Shown here piece after piece: positions 39,598 to 50,424 of a stretch of 64,000 nt of DNA. The translations under genes and the position numbers were made by a program. Source of the DNA: Kitasatospora sp. MAA19. Lineage in GTDB: Bacteria; Actinomycetota; Actinomycetes; Streptomycetales; Streptomycetaceae. The notes under the pieces were generated by a model that was given only the letters and a program-made list of their open reading frames with translations, did not search any database and was not told where the DNA came from. The DNA lies in the NCBI RefSeq assembly GCF_029894125.1, contig NZ_JARXYZ010000010.1, positions 1 through 64,000 on the forward strand, in the 5' to 3' direction. Numbering within the stretch: the first letter of the stretch is position 1; each line of letters starts with the position of its first letter.

Positions 39598-39927
39598 TCA
39601 GACCACCCGCTCCAGCGTCCCGGTGTGCAGCTCGCCGACCCGGCCGCCCTCGCCCTCGTACGTCCAGAAGGCGCGCACCGTCAGTCGGCCGAGGTCCATG
39701 ACGTGGCTGACGGTGATCCCGCTTTGCTCCGTCCAGCTGATGAAGTAGATCTCCGGTGCCACCTCGGCGACGTGCAGTAGCACGTCCTCCCACTGGCCCG
39801 CCGACTCGCCGAGGCCCTCCCAGCGCAGCCGCCGGCCGTCGGCCGAATAGGTGTTGCGGAAGGCCGCGCCGTTGTCGGCCCGGAAGAGGTAGGTGCGGCC
39901 GGCGAAGGCGGGCAGGGGCGCGGTCAT
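39598..39927 (-). CDS. MoaF-like small protein
   Basis: 109 aa. PAFAGRTYLFRADNGAAFRN, LRWEGLGESAGQWEDVLLHV and YFISWTEQSGITVSHVMDL match the N-terminal calycin-like domain of MoaF, a protein linked to molybdenum-cofactor or aromatic-amine metabolism in some bacteria; stand-alone short forms are common in actinomycetes. ATG 39927 gives the family-typical start MTAPLPAFAGRT. An upstream GTG at 39978 is possible, and neither has a good ribosome site. Function unproven. The preceding 130-bp gap holds GGACCCAG-type short repeats only. Confidence 0.72.
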   Translation of the reverse strand: MTAPLPAFAGRTYLFRADNGAAFRNTYSADGRRLRWEGLGESAGQWEDVLLHVAEVAPEIYFISWTEQSGITVSHVMDLGRLTVRAFWTYEGEGGRVGELHTGTLERVV

Positions 39928-40136
39928 GGTGGGGCGGTACCTCGTTTCCGTGAGGCCGTGCACGGCGGTCTTGTGCACTGCGGAAGATGTCGGACCTCCA
40001 ATTTATCCGACCCGGTGAGCCGAGCAGGCGCGCCCGTGGGCAGTGCGCCACGGCACCGGCCGCCACCGTGCCGGCCTCCGGGGTGTATGACCGGCACCTG
40101 GGCGCCCGCCGCGGGCCGGTCCTACCGTCCACCCCC

Positions 40137-41513
40137 ATGAGACGCACCCCCACGAGACCCGGAGCGCCGAGACCCCGCACGCCGAGACCCGGCACGCCGC
40201 GCCGCACCCCCACCGCGCTGTCCGCCGTCCTGCTCACCCTCGCCGCCCTCCTCCTCGGCACCCCCACCACGGCCCAAGCGGCCGCCACCGCGCAGGCCGC
40301 CACCGCGCAAGCCGTTACCGCGCAGACCTCCGCCGCCCAAGCCGCCGCCGCCCCCCTCGCCCTGGAAGCCACCTTCCCCGCCCCCGGCAACGGCTGGGCC
40401 AAGGTCGAGCGCTACCTCGACACCACCCCCGGCTTCCGCGCCGAGCAGTACCCGGCCGACGGTCGCGGCGACCAGGACGGCGCCCGCCGAACGTACTTCG
40501 GCGGCACCGGCGAGCCCTACTCCGGCCGCTTCCTGCTGTACTCCGCGACCGGCTGGGACACCGGCGGCCGCCAGACCCCCGTCCTGCTGGTCCACGGCGC
40601 CAACGACAACGTCGACCGCGCCTGGGCGAACCCGGCCGAGAGCGGCACCTGCGGCGCCTCCGCCTGCCCGTCCACCGGCCTGGCCCAGTACCTCGCCGGC
40701 ACCGGCCACCGGGTGTTCGCCATCGGCTTCGCCCACAAACAGGGCGACAACCTGCTCCAGGCGCAGACCGTCGGCGACGCCGTCGCGCTGATCCGGACCC
40801 GGCTCGGGGTCTCCCAGGTGGACGTGGTGGCGTGGAGCAAGGGCGAGGTCGCCGCCCGGGCGTACGTGTCCTCGGTGCGCCCGTCCTGGGGGAGGGCGTA
40901 CGCGGGCGACGTGCGCCGCCTGATCACCCTCGGCGGGCCGAACGGCGGGCTCGACTACGTGTACGCGCACGGTTGGTCCTTCGACCTGGCCGCCTGGCCG
41001 GCCTGCGGCGGCACCGCCAACGCGCCGTCCCCGCACCTGTACATGACCTGCTACGGCACGTACACCGCGCAGCCCTGCCTCGGCGTGCTGCCCACCGGCG
41101 GCCACGACTGCTACCCGGGACAGCGTCAGCTGCTCGCCCGCTGGGACGGCCGGTACGGGGTGGACGGCACCTCCCAGGACTGGTGGACCACGTACTACGG
41201 CGGCCAGGGCTTCTACACCTCCGGCCAGGGCATCCAGGCGGCGATCGACGCCGGGTCGCTGATCGCGCCGCTGCAGCAGGCCGGAGTCCCGGCGTCGGTG
41301 CGCACCTACCTGCTCGCGGGCGGGTCGGCCGACATCCCGGGCGTGCTCAACGAGAACCGGGGGCCCAGCGACGGCATCGTGTTCACCGCGAGCGCCCTGG
41401 ACACCACCGGTGTCGCGACGATCGGCGGCACCCGGCTCCTCGCCGGTCTCAACCACCTGGAACTCGCCTGGGCGCCGGAGGCCGAGAGCCAGGTCGACGG
41501 CTGGCTCGACTGA
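40137..41513 (+). CDS. Secreted alpha/beta-hydrolase, lipase-like
   Basis: 458 aa. A long Arg/Pro-rich N-terminus (RTPTRPGAPRPRTPRPGTPRR) precedes the hydrophobic core ALSAVLLTLAALLLG and a cleavage site near AQA, then an Ala/Thr/Gln repeat region. The enzyme has VLLVHGAND (oxyanion strand), the nucleophile elbow AWSKGE, an A-x-S-x-G variant of G-x-S-x-G, and a C-terminal His in LAGLNHLEL. It resembles class 2 (LipA/EstA-type) triacylglycerol lipases. Paired Cys (GTCGASACPS, WPACGG, MTCYG, GHDCYPG) suggest disulfides. ATG 40137 has no clear ribosome site. Confidence 0.85.
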   Translation: MRRTPTRPGAPRPRTPRPGTPRRTPTALSAVLLTLAALLLGTPTTAQAAATAQAATAQAVTAQTSAAQAAAAPLALEATFPAPGNGWAKVERYLDTTPGFRAEQYPADGRGDQDGARRTYFGGTGEPYSGRFLLYSATGWDTGGRQTPVLLVHGANDNVDRAWANPAESGTCGASACPSTGLAQYLAGTGHRVFAIGFAHKQGDNLLQAQTVGDAVALIRTRLGVSQVDVVAWSKGEVAARAYVSSVRPSWGRAYAGDVRRLITLGGPNGGLDYVYAHGWSFDLAAWPACGGTANAPSPHLYMTCYGTYTAQPCLGVLPTGGHDCYPGQRQLLARWDGRYGVDGTSQDWWTTYYGGQGFYTSGQGIQAAIDAGSLIAPLQQAGVPASVRTYLLAGGSADIPGVLNENRGPSDGIVFTASALDTTGVATIGGTRLLAGLNHLELAWAPEAESQVDGWLD

Positions 41514-41911
41514 TCCCTTGGTCCGCTGATCCGCTTCCGATCCGCTGCTTCCCTGGTCCGCCGATCCCTTGATCGACCCCAACGGATCCACCACACAGCG
41601 TCGTTGATCGACACCACTGTGAGCTGTGCGACAACCGACCCGGCCGGGTTGTCCGTTCACGTACGGTCTGCCTAGCCTGCAACGGTCGTTCGCTCTCGCG
41701 GACTCCGCCGCCGGGACGCCGAGTCCTGTCCACCCGCCGGTCGGCAATCGAGCACCACAACGGACAGGAGCGGGGGAACCAAGGTCAGCGCCCGGCCCGT
41801 ACGCTCCCGCGTGCGGGCCGTGGCTAGGGGTGAAGCCGCTTCCACCGACGGCCGGGCCACCTCCGCCCGAATCCGACAGCTCACCTCGCAGGCGTCGCAG
41901 AGGACACTCCC
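41514..41911. other. Gene-free gap of about 400 bp before GH16 gene
   Basis: The left part (about 41512-41580) has degenerate repeats of TGATCCCTTGGTCCGC and CCGATCC type. The remainder should hold the promoter of the GH16 gene. No hairpin terminator with a long stem and no reliable small gene was found. Confidence 0.45.
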
Positions 41912-43267
41912 ATGCACCAGCCTGCCCGTCGCCGCGCGCCGCGTCACGCCCGCCCCTCCCACCGGGGCCGCAGCGCCACTCTCGCCGCCACCGGAGCGTT
42001 CGCCATCACCGGCGCCGGACTGTTCGGCCTGCCGGCCGTCACCGGTGCCCAGGCCGCCACCGCTCCGACCGTCACCCAGGACCGGCTGGCCCCGGCGACC
42101 ATGGTCGCGACCAAGGCCGCCACCGCCTCGCTGACCCTGCACTCCTCGGCCTGCTTCACCGCGAAGACCGTCGGCGTGGGCGTCCGGGACGCGTCCGGCG
42201 CCAACCTCGACTTCCCCGGCAACGCCTCCAACGCGCGGATCTGCCCGAGCGGCCTGAACTTCACCAGCGGCGCGCGCACCCTGCCGGCCGGGACGTACAC
42301 CCAGTTCGGCTTCTGGCAGGACCTCGGCGGGGCCTGGCACAACCTGCCCTCGCAGCAGCTCGTGGTCTCCAACGCCCCGGCGCCGACCTCGACTCCGACC
42401 CCGGCGCCGACCGCGACCTCGACCCCGGCTCCGACCGCGACGCCGGCTCCGACCGCGACCGCCACCCCGAAGCCGACCGCCACCCCGAAGCCGACCGCCA
42501 CCCCGACCCCGAAGCCCTCCCCGACGAGCAGCCCGAGCGCCACGGCCAGTCCGTCGCCGAGCACCCCGGTCTCCCCGGTCGCCGGCAAGTCGCTGACCTG
42601 GTCCGACGAGTTCAACAGTCCGATCAGCTGGGGTTCGCGCTGGGTCGGCGACAAGACCAGCTCGTACAAGTACGGCAACCACAACCCGGACGACAACAAG
42701 CTCGACTGGCTGAACAAGAACAACGTCAGCGTCGCGAACGGGGTCGCCACCTTCACCGCCGCGCCGAGCGGCAGCACGCTGGAGAACGGCAAGCAGGCCT
42801 GGAACACCGGCTTCCTGACCACCGAGGGCTCCAGCGAGGGCTTCCAGGTCAAGACCGGCGACTACGCCGAGACCCGGGTCAAGCTGCCGTCCGGCTCCGG
42901 CGCCTGGCCGGCCCTCTGGACCTGGAAGAACGGCAACGGGGAGGTCGACTCCTTCGAGTACCACCCCGACAACCCGAACCTGCTGGAGCTGACCAACCAC
43001 GTCAACCCCGGCAACCCCAAGTACTACACCGACGCGAGCGCGATCGCGAAGGACCAGTGGGTGACCATCGGGACGTATTACGGCGCCACCTCGGTGGACT
43101 GGTACGTCAACGGCGTCAAGGTCTTCTCGGACGGCAAGGGCGTCGGCGCCAACTGGTCGGCGTACCTGATCCTCAACCTGTCGGTCGGCGCGGGGCAGTA
43201 CCACCCCGCGCCGCAGGGGACCGCCCCGATCACCTTCGCCGCCGACTACGTCCGCGTGTACCGGTAA
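41912..43267 (+). CDS. Secreted family 16 glycoside hydrolase
   Basis: 451 aa. An Arg/His-rich signal region with hydrophobic AFAITGAGLFGLPAVTGA (cleavage near AQA-AT) is followed by a beta domain of about 110 residues (SLTLHSSACFTAKTVGVGVR) and a Pro/Thr linker of about 60 residues made of PTAT/PKPT units. The catalytic jelly roll begins LTWSDEFNSP. The GH16 signature E-x-D-x-x-E is read in NGEVDSFEYH. It would cleave beta-1,3 or mixed-linkage glucans, or galactans. ATG 41912 follows AGAGGACACTCCC. The linker DNA is itself repetitive (about 42385-42515). Confidence 0.9.
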   Translation: MHQPARRRAPRHARPSHRGRSATLAATGAFAITGAGLFGLPAVTGAQAATAPTVTQDRLAPATMVATKAATASLTLHSSACFTAKTVGVGVRDASGANLDFPGNASNARICPSGLNFTSGARTLPAGTYTQFGFWQDLGGAWHNLPSQQLVVSNAPAPTSTPTPAPTATSTPAPTATPAPTATATPKPTATPKPTATPTPKPSPTSSPSATASPSPSTPVSPVAGKSLTWSDEFNSPISWGSRWVGDKTSSYKYGNHNPDDNKLDWLNKNNVSVANGVATFTAAPSGSTLENGKQAWNTGFLTTEGSSEGFQVKTGDYAETRVKLPSGSGAWPALWTWKNGNGEVDSFEYHPDNPNLLELTNHVNPGNPKYYTDASAIAKDQWVTIGTYYGATSVDWYVNGVKVFSDGKGVGANWSAYLILNLSVGAGQYHPAPQGTAPITFAADYVRVYR

Positions 43268-43343
43268 CCAGTAATCGGTAACCGGGTGCCGCTACCCGCG
43301 AACCGGTGACCACCGCGTACCGGTGACCGCCGGCCGGGCCCGG

Positions 43344-44087
43344 TCAGGAACCGGCAGCCGTCTCGACCACCGTGAGGTCGAACGGCTGCCGGTTGTTGCG
43401 CTCGTTCCGGTCGTCCGGGCTGCGCACCGCGACCGCGCCGCCACCGAGCCGGCCGACCGGCAGGCCCGGGTCCAGCCGGACCGGGACGAGCGCGGTCGCG
43501 GTACGCAGCGGGGGCAGGCCGGGCCCGAAGACGCACCGCACCTCGCGGCCGTCCCGCAGCACCTCGCAGTCGGACGGGAAGTACGGGCCCTCCGGCGTCA
43601 CCCCGTCCGGCAGCGTCACCACGACCGTGAACGGCGAGGCGGTGGTGTCCGGGCCGCCGTTGGCCACGAACGCGTGGACGGTGGTGGTGCCGCCGGGCGG
43701 AGCGGCGTCCGGGTCCATCCGGACCACCTCCAGGTCGGAGTGCGACGGCGTGGCGGCGACGCTGACGTCCACCGCCGGCCGCGGCTCGGGCCGCCGCAGC
43801 GCCCAGGACGGGCCGGCGGCCAGCGTCGCCGCCGCGCAACCCGCCGCCACGGCCGCGACGAACCAGGCCCCGCCGAACCCCCGGCGCACCGGTTCCCCGT
43901 ACGTCGACTCCCCGTACGCCGAACTGCCGAGCGCCGCGTGGCCGCGACCGGATTCCCCGTAGCCCCAGTCCCCGCAGGCGCCAACCCGGAAGCCGCCGTC
44001 CCGGAAGCCGCTGTCCCTGAGACCGCCGTCCCTGAGGCCGCCGTCCCCGTGTCCAGAACAGTCGCGCCCCGCATCGCTGCGCTCCAT
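43344..44087 (-). CDS. Membrane-anchored protein with DUF11/CARDB-like domain
   Basis: 247 aa. The N-terminal 70 residues are Gly/Asp/Arg/Phe-rich, with a repeat (GGLRD, GGLRD, SGFRD, GGFRV) encoded by 15-bp DNA repeats at about 43990-44050. One hydrophobic helix (about 74-92, FVAAVAAGCAAATLAAG) follows, then an exported Ig-like domain (VVRMDPDAAPPGGTTTVHAFV, NGGPDTTASPFTVVVTLPDGV) typical of DUF11/CARDB adhesion-type modules. The last strand is RNNRQPFDLTVVET. Two Cys (SDCEVL, VRCVFG) could form a disulfide. Function unknown; probably envelope-associated. Convergent with GH16. Confidence 0.72.
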   Translation of the reverse strand: MERSDAGRDCSGHGDGGLRDGGLRDSGFRDGGFRVGACGDWGYGESGRGHAALGSSAYGESTYGEPVRRGFGGAWFVAAVAAGCAAATLAAGPSWALRRPEPRPAVDVSVAATPSHSDLEVVRMDPDAAPPGGTTTVHAFVANGGPDTTASPFTVVVTLPDGVTPEGPYFPSDCEVLRDGREVRCVFGPGLPPLRTATALVPVRLDPGLPVGRLGGGAVAVRSPDDRNERNNRQPFDLTVVETAAGS

Positions 44088-44273
44088 CGCCGCTCACCCG
44101 TGCCCTTGCGTTCCGGCGGCCCGCGCCGTCGCGGGCCGCGTCCGCACCAGGGTGGCCGAGCCGCCACCGGGGGTACGGCGCAACCCGCCCGCCGTCCGCC
44201 CGAACGGGCGAACCCGCGCACGGGAAGTCGACCGGTCCGACGTCCCGCGCAGCAGCGTCGTTCTGGCGAGGCG

Positions 44274-45071
44274 TCAGGGTGCGAGGACCTGCCCCAGCCG
44301 GGTCGCGATGTGGTGCATCACCGGCACCAGCGAGGACGCGCCGGTCTGCTCCTCCAGCGCCCGGATGCGGGCTTCGGGGCCGGACACCGACAGGGCGGTG
44401 GGCGTCGGTGCGCCGGGGACGGCGAGCGCGATGCAGCGGACGCCGATCTCCTGCTCCTGGTCGTCGACCACGTAGCCGCGCTCGCGCGCCTCGGCGAGCT
44501 GCTGCAGCAGCTCCTGCGGGTCGGTGACCGTGTACTCGGTGTGCGCGGGCAGCGGGTTGGGGCCGAGGATGGCGCGCGCCTCGTCCTCGGGGAGCTGGGC
44601 GAGCAGCGCCTTGCCGACGCCGGTGCAGTGCGGCTGCACCCGCCGGCCGACCTCGGTGAACATCCGCATCGAGCGCCGCGACTGCACCTGCCCGACGTAC
44701 ACCACCTCGCCTCCCTCCAGTACGGCCAGGTTGGCGGTCTCGCCGGTGGCCTCCATGAGTTCGGCCAGGTACGGGCGGGCCCAGCTGCCGAGCAGTCGTC
44801 CGGCCGTCTCGCCGAGGCGGATCAGCCGGGGGCCGAGCGTGTAGCGACGCGCGGTGTCCTGGCGGACATAGCCCTGCTGGACGAGGGTACGAACCAGACG
44901 GTGGATGGTCGGCATCGGCAGGCCGGAACTGGCGGAGAGCTCGCTGAGCGTGGCCACGCCGCCGGAGTCGGCCAGCGCCTCCAGCAGCTGGAAGGCGCGC
45001 TCGACGGACTGCACGCCGCCGGTCGCGCGGTCCGTGCCTGTCGTCGATGCTGTGTCGGGGGTCGGAACCAC
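44274..45071 (-). CDS. allR: IclR-family regulator, AllR-like
   Basis: 265 aa. Winged helix (GGVQSVERAFQLLEALADSG, LSELSASSGLPMPTIHRLVRTL) plus IclR effector domain (PYLAELMEATGETANLAVLE, QPHCTGVGKALLAQLP, VRCIALAVPG). GTG 45071 is preferred because GAAGGGAA lies 6 bases upstream; ATG 45119 would place the start on the operator. In Streptomyces, AllR is an IclR protein that represses allantoin and malate synthase genes and is released by allantoate or glyoxylate. The divergent malate synthase and matching operators before urate, hyi and allB genes support that assignment. The symbol is inferred from context. Confidence 0.83.
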   Translation of the reverse strand: MVPTPDTASTTGTDRATGGVQSVERAFQLLEALADSGGVATLSELSASSGLPMPTIHRLVRTLVQQGYVRQDTARRYTLGPRLIRLGETAGRLLGSWARPYLAELMEATGETANLAVLEGGEVVYVGQVQSRRSMRMFTEVGRRVQPHCTGVGKALLAQLPEDEARAILGPNPLPAHTEYTVTDPQELLQQLAEARERGYVVDDQEQEIGVRCIALAVPGAPTPTALSVSGPEARIRALEEQTGASSLVPVMHHIATRLGQVLAP

Positions 45072-45117
45072 CGGCGTTCCCTTCGCTGTCGGGGAGGAGT
45101 AGAGTCCCGGCGATCGC

Positions 45118-45150
45118 ATCAACAAACCGTTGAAATTCTGTATCGCGGAA
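45118..45150. promoter_or_regulatory. Adjacent operator pair at malate synthase promoter
   Basis: Site 1, ATCAACAAACCGTTGAAA (45118-45135), matches the TTCAACAAAnnGTTGA motif also found at 54153, 55070 and 58814. Site 2, TTCTGTATCGCGGAA (45136-45150), follows without a gap and matches TTCCGCATTGTGGAA at 55143 (joint form TTCYGYATYGYGGAA). Site 1 covers the -35 box and site 2 the spacer of the promoter. Confidence 0.72.
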
Positions 45151-45158
45151 ACTAGTCT
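45130..45158 (+). promoter_or_regulatory. aceB promoter
   Basis: TTGAAA (45130-45135), 17 bases, TAGTCT (45153-45158): a good sigma-70-type (HrdB) pair about 100 bp upstream of the malate synthase start. It is overlapped by both candidate IclR operators. Confidence 0.65.
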
Positions 45159-45259
45159 CCACCTTACAGAATCGAACTCGCCGACAGGTGGGTTCCGATC
45201 AAGGAAGTTCCCACCGGAGCTCCCTTCGCCAGGCTCAACCGCTTAGGAGTGTCCTGCCC

Positions 45260-46912
<1,653 letters not shown>

Positions 46913-46981
46913 GTCCAAATCTATCCGCCGGCGCCACCGCTGCCGCCTGCCAGGCTGGAGCAGTGCCGCCGGCCCATTACT

Positions 46982-47033
46982 CCGTTCCGTACGGCGACGA
47001 TTCCACCTGTCCTCTCGTCGCCGTACGGAACGG
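46982..47033 (+). terminator. Strong intrinsic terminator after aceB
   Basis: A perfect 19-bp stem (46982-47000 with 47015-47033), a 14-nt loop and a following CCTTTTC tract. It lies 69 bp after the aceB stop and 34 bp before the next gene, so it may also attenuate read-through into that gene. Confidence 0.88.
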
Positions 47034-47067
47034 CCTTTTCCCCGGTAACCGGTAGAGGAGTTCACCC

Positions 47068-47469
47068 GTGCCCCGCATCTTCTTCAACGGTCAGGCCATG
47101 GTCGGCGGTCCGTTCCACGCCAAAGTCGCCGACGCCCTGGTCGGGCCGGCCCGCACCGCCCCCGGCTACCGCTTCTTCTCCATCGACGTCAACGGGGAGA
47201 AGGACGTCTGCCCCGGCCTGCTGAGCGACGCGGCCGTCGACAGCGCGATCGAGGGCGAGCTCTACGACATCACCCTGGAGCGCCTGCGCGACGTCATCCT
47301 GCCCGGCGAGCCGCGCGAGCTGGAGCTCGGCGTCATCGAGCTGGAGGACGGTTCCGCCTGCCTGTCCATGCTGCTCGCCCGTGGCGAGGTCGAGCGCGGC
47401 GTCCACCGAGAGATCACCCATCACGGCGGCTGGCGCGCCTACCTCGCCACCCTCGGGCGCACCGCCTGA
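47068..47469 (+). CDS. Allophanate hydrolase C-terminal-like (GGCT-fold) protein
   Basis: 133 aa. FFNGQAMVGGPFHAKV, YRFFSIDVNGEKDVCPGLL, AIEGELYDITLERLRDVILPGEP and LELGVIELEDG match the C-terminal domain of allophanate hydrolase (AtzF) and related gamma-glutamylcyclotransferase-like folds, here without the amidase domain. In AtzF this part helps decarboxylate the carboxylated intermediate of urea degradation. A role with urea or ureide intermediates fits its place beside malate synthase and AllR. GTG 47068 follows AGAGGAGTTCACCC. Probably cotranscribed with aceB only by read-through. Confidence 0.68.
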   Translation: MPRIFFNGQAMVGGPFHAKVADALVGPARTAPGYRFFSIDVNGEKDVCPGLLSDAAVDSAIEGELYDITLERLRDVILPGEPRELELGVIELEDGSACLSMLLARGEVERGVHREITHHGGWRAYLATLGRTA

Positions 47470-47498
47470 GACGGGCGGCGGGCTGTGGACAGTCGACG

Positions 47499-47573
47499 GC
47501 GAACAGATGACAGCTGACAACTTTCGTTATCTGTTATCTGTTTGCTGAACTCTGTCAGCCGTCAGCCGTCAGC
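47499..47573. repeat. CAGATGA-family hairpin repeat, copy D
   Basis: It starts with GGCGAACAGATGACAGC, identical to copy C over 17 bases. AACAGATGACAGCTGACAAC then pairs with GTTATCTGTTATCTGTTT around TTTC, allowing a short bulge. A second half (CTGTCAGCC then GTCAGCC twice) overlaps the last codon of the ArsR-type gene. The element separates two convergent genes. Confidence 0.72.
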
Positions 47574-48588
47574 CGCCGCCCCGGCCCCCGCCCGCCACCA
47601 ACGCGTCGCCCAGCCCGCTGCGCCGGTAGAGGACCCGGCGGCCGTGCCGGGTGCGCTCCAGCAGGCCGGCCGCCGCGAGCGCGCCCAGATGGCGGCTGAC
47701 CGCGCCCGGGGTGACCCCGAGCCGGTGCGCCAACTCCGTGGTGCTGGCCGGGATTTCCAGCATCCTCAGCAGCCTCGCCCGGGGTGCCCCGACGAGCCCC
47801 TCCAGCGGTCCGCCCGGCTGTTCGGGCCGGCCCGCCCCCAGCCCCTCCGCCATGGTCGCCTTGCCGCGCGCCGGATAGCAGACCAGCGGCGGCCCTACCT
47901 GGGTGACGTCGGTCTGCGCGCCGAGCCCGAACAGCGTCGGGACCAGCACCAGCCCCCGCCCCGCAACATCCACCGTGGTGCCCACCGCCCGGACGGCGGG
48001 GTGCGGGTCGACCAGTCGCAGCACCCCGGCGTGCCAGGTCAGCCGGGCGTCGAGATCCGCGAACAGCCCCTCCGCCCCGCGCTCCGAGAGCATCCGGCCC
48101 CGGTGTGCGATGTCCGCCTCCAGCACCAACCGGGCCCGCGGCCACCAGGCGGGGGAGAGGCAGCGCGCCCAGTACGCCTCCAACGCCTCGGCCACCCGGG
48201 TGGTCAGTGCCGACGGATCGTCGATCAGCCCGGCCAGCACCGGCGGCAGCGCGCTGTGGTCGCCCTGGTACGCGGCCAGCACGTCCGCCCGCACCACCTC
48301 CGGCGGGGTCGCCGTCAGCCTCGCCAACTCGGCCGCGAACTCCGGGCGCGGACCGGCCGGGCGCGGCGTGAGGAAGTCCGGCACGAAGCCGACCGGCGCG
48401 ATCAGCGAGTCCAGCAGCACGGTGTCCAGCGTCTCGTACCGGCCCTGCCAACTCGCCACCCAGGGCTGCTGCTCCGGATAGCCGGCCGGCCGGCGGCGGG
48501 CGCGCAGGCTCAACACCGTCTCCTGCAGGGCGGAGTAGCCGAACCAGGTGGCGGCGAGGTCGTCAACGCCTAAGCGGAACTCGAACAT
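47569..48588 (-). CDS. ArsR-type regulator with DUF5937 domain
   Basis: 339 aa. The N-terminal 240 residues (MFEFRLGVDDLAATWFGYSAL, then EVVRADVLAAYQGDHS and TLFGLGAQTDVTQVGPPLVCYP) match the DUF5937 sensor-like domain. The C-terminal 80 residues are an ArsR winged helix (GAPRARLLRMLEIPASTTELA, HRLGVTPGAVSRHLGALAAAGLL, RHGRRVLYRRS). ATG 48588 abuts an ACCGT-T-ACGGT palindrome, giving autoregulation. In related genomes such genes are often divergent from an MFS exporter; here only a 46-codon ORF resembling an exporter N-terminus remains. Confidence 0.88.
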   Translation of the reverse strand: MFEFRLGVDDLAATWFGYSALQETVLSLRARRRPAGYPEQQPWVASWQGRYETLDTVLLDSLIAPVGFVPDFLTPRPAGPRPEFAAELARLTATPPEVVRADVLAAYQGDHSALPPVLAGLIDDPSALTTRVAEALEAYWARCLSPAWWPRARLVLEADIAHRGRMLSERGAEGLFADLDARLTWHAGVLRLVDPHPAVRAVGTTVDVAGRGLVLVPTLFGLGAQTDVTQVGPPLVCYPARGKATMAEGLGAGRPEQPGGPLEGLVGAPRARLLRMLEIPASTTELAHRLGVTPGAVSRHLGALAAAGLLERTRHGRRVLYRRSGLGDALVAGGGRGGG

Positions 48589-48590
48589 TG

Positions 48591-48601
48591 ACCGTAACGG
48601 T
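48591..48601. promoter_or_regulatory. ArsR-type operator
   Basis: ACCGTAACGGT is a perfect 11-bp palindrome (arms ACCGT/ACGGT) 3-13 bases upstream of the ArsR-type start and 43 bases before the divergent small ORF. It is AT-rich just outside (TTG on one side, AAAAG on the other). Confidence 0.6.
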
Positions 48602-48643
48602 AAAAGAATTCCGCCGCCCGGGGAACCCCGCTGTCCTACTGCC

Positions 48644-48784
48644 ATGACGTCCACCGCGGTGCGCCCGTCCGCCGTCCGCCGCCTCCTGCCGGCCGACCCG
48701 CTGTTGCGCAGGCTCGCCCTCGCCGGCGTCCTCACCCCCGCCGGCGCAGCGCTCCCGCGCGCCACCCGGGGCGCCGCCCGCTGA
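48644..48784 (+). pseudogene. 46-codon ORF, possible truncated MFS exporter start
   Basis: It encodes 46 residues with G or C in every third position. RRLLPADPLLRRLALAGVL resembles the opening of MFS exporters commonly divergent from DUF5937-ArsR genes, but the transmembrane continuation is missing and the frame ends in an Arg/Ala-rich tail. No ribosome site precedes ATG 48644. A deletion of the exporter would explain the arrangement; a genuine small protein is the alternative. Confidence 0.4.
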
Positions 48785-48831
48785 CGTTCCGGCCAGCTCC
48801 CCACGGGGGTGGGAACAGGCCGGAGCCCACG

Positions 48832-48870
48832 CCGCAGCCCCGGACCCTCGCCGTGGGTCCGGGGCTGCGG
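48832..48870. terminator. Bidirectional terminator hairpin
   Basis: A perfect 16-bp stem (48832-48847 with 48855-48870) and a 7-nt TCGCCGT loop, between the small ORF (plus) and the 3' end of the 8-oxoguanine deaminase gene (minus). Confidence 0.85.
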
Positions 48871-48970
48871 TCCGCGCACCGGCCGAAGGGGGCCGGGTCG
48901 CGGAGTCCGGGTCACGCACCGTCCCTGGGCGGCCCGGAGCTGGTGGGGGATGACAGGAACAGAGCGGGGG

Positions 48971-50356
<1,386 letters not shown>

Positions 50357-50424
50357 GGTGTTACTCCTATGGGGGAGGGTCGGGAGGGGTGTGCGCCGTG
50401 CGGCGGGCACCCCTCCCGGGCCGG

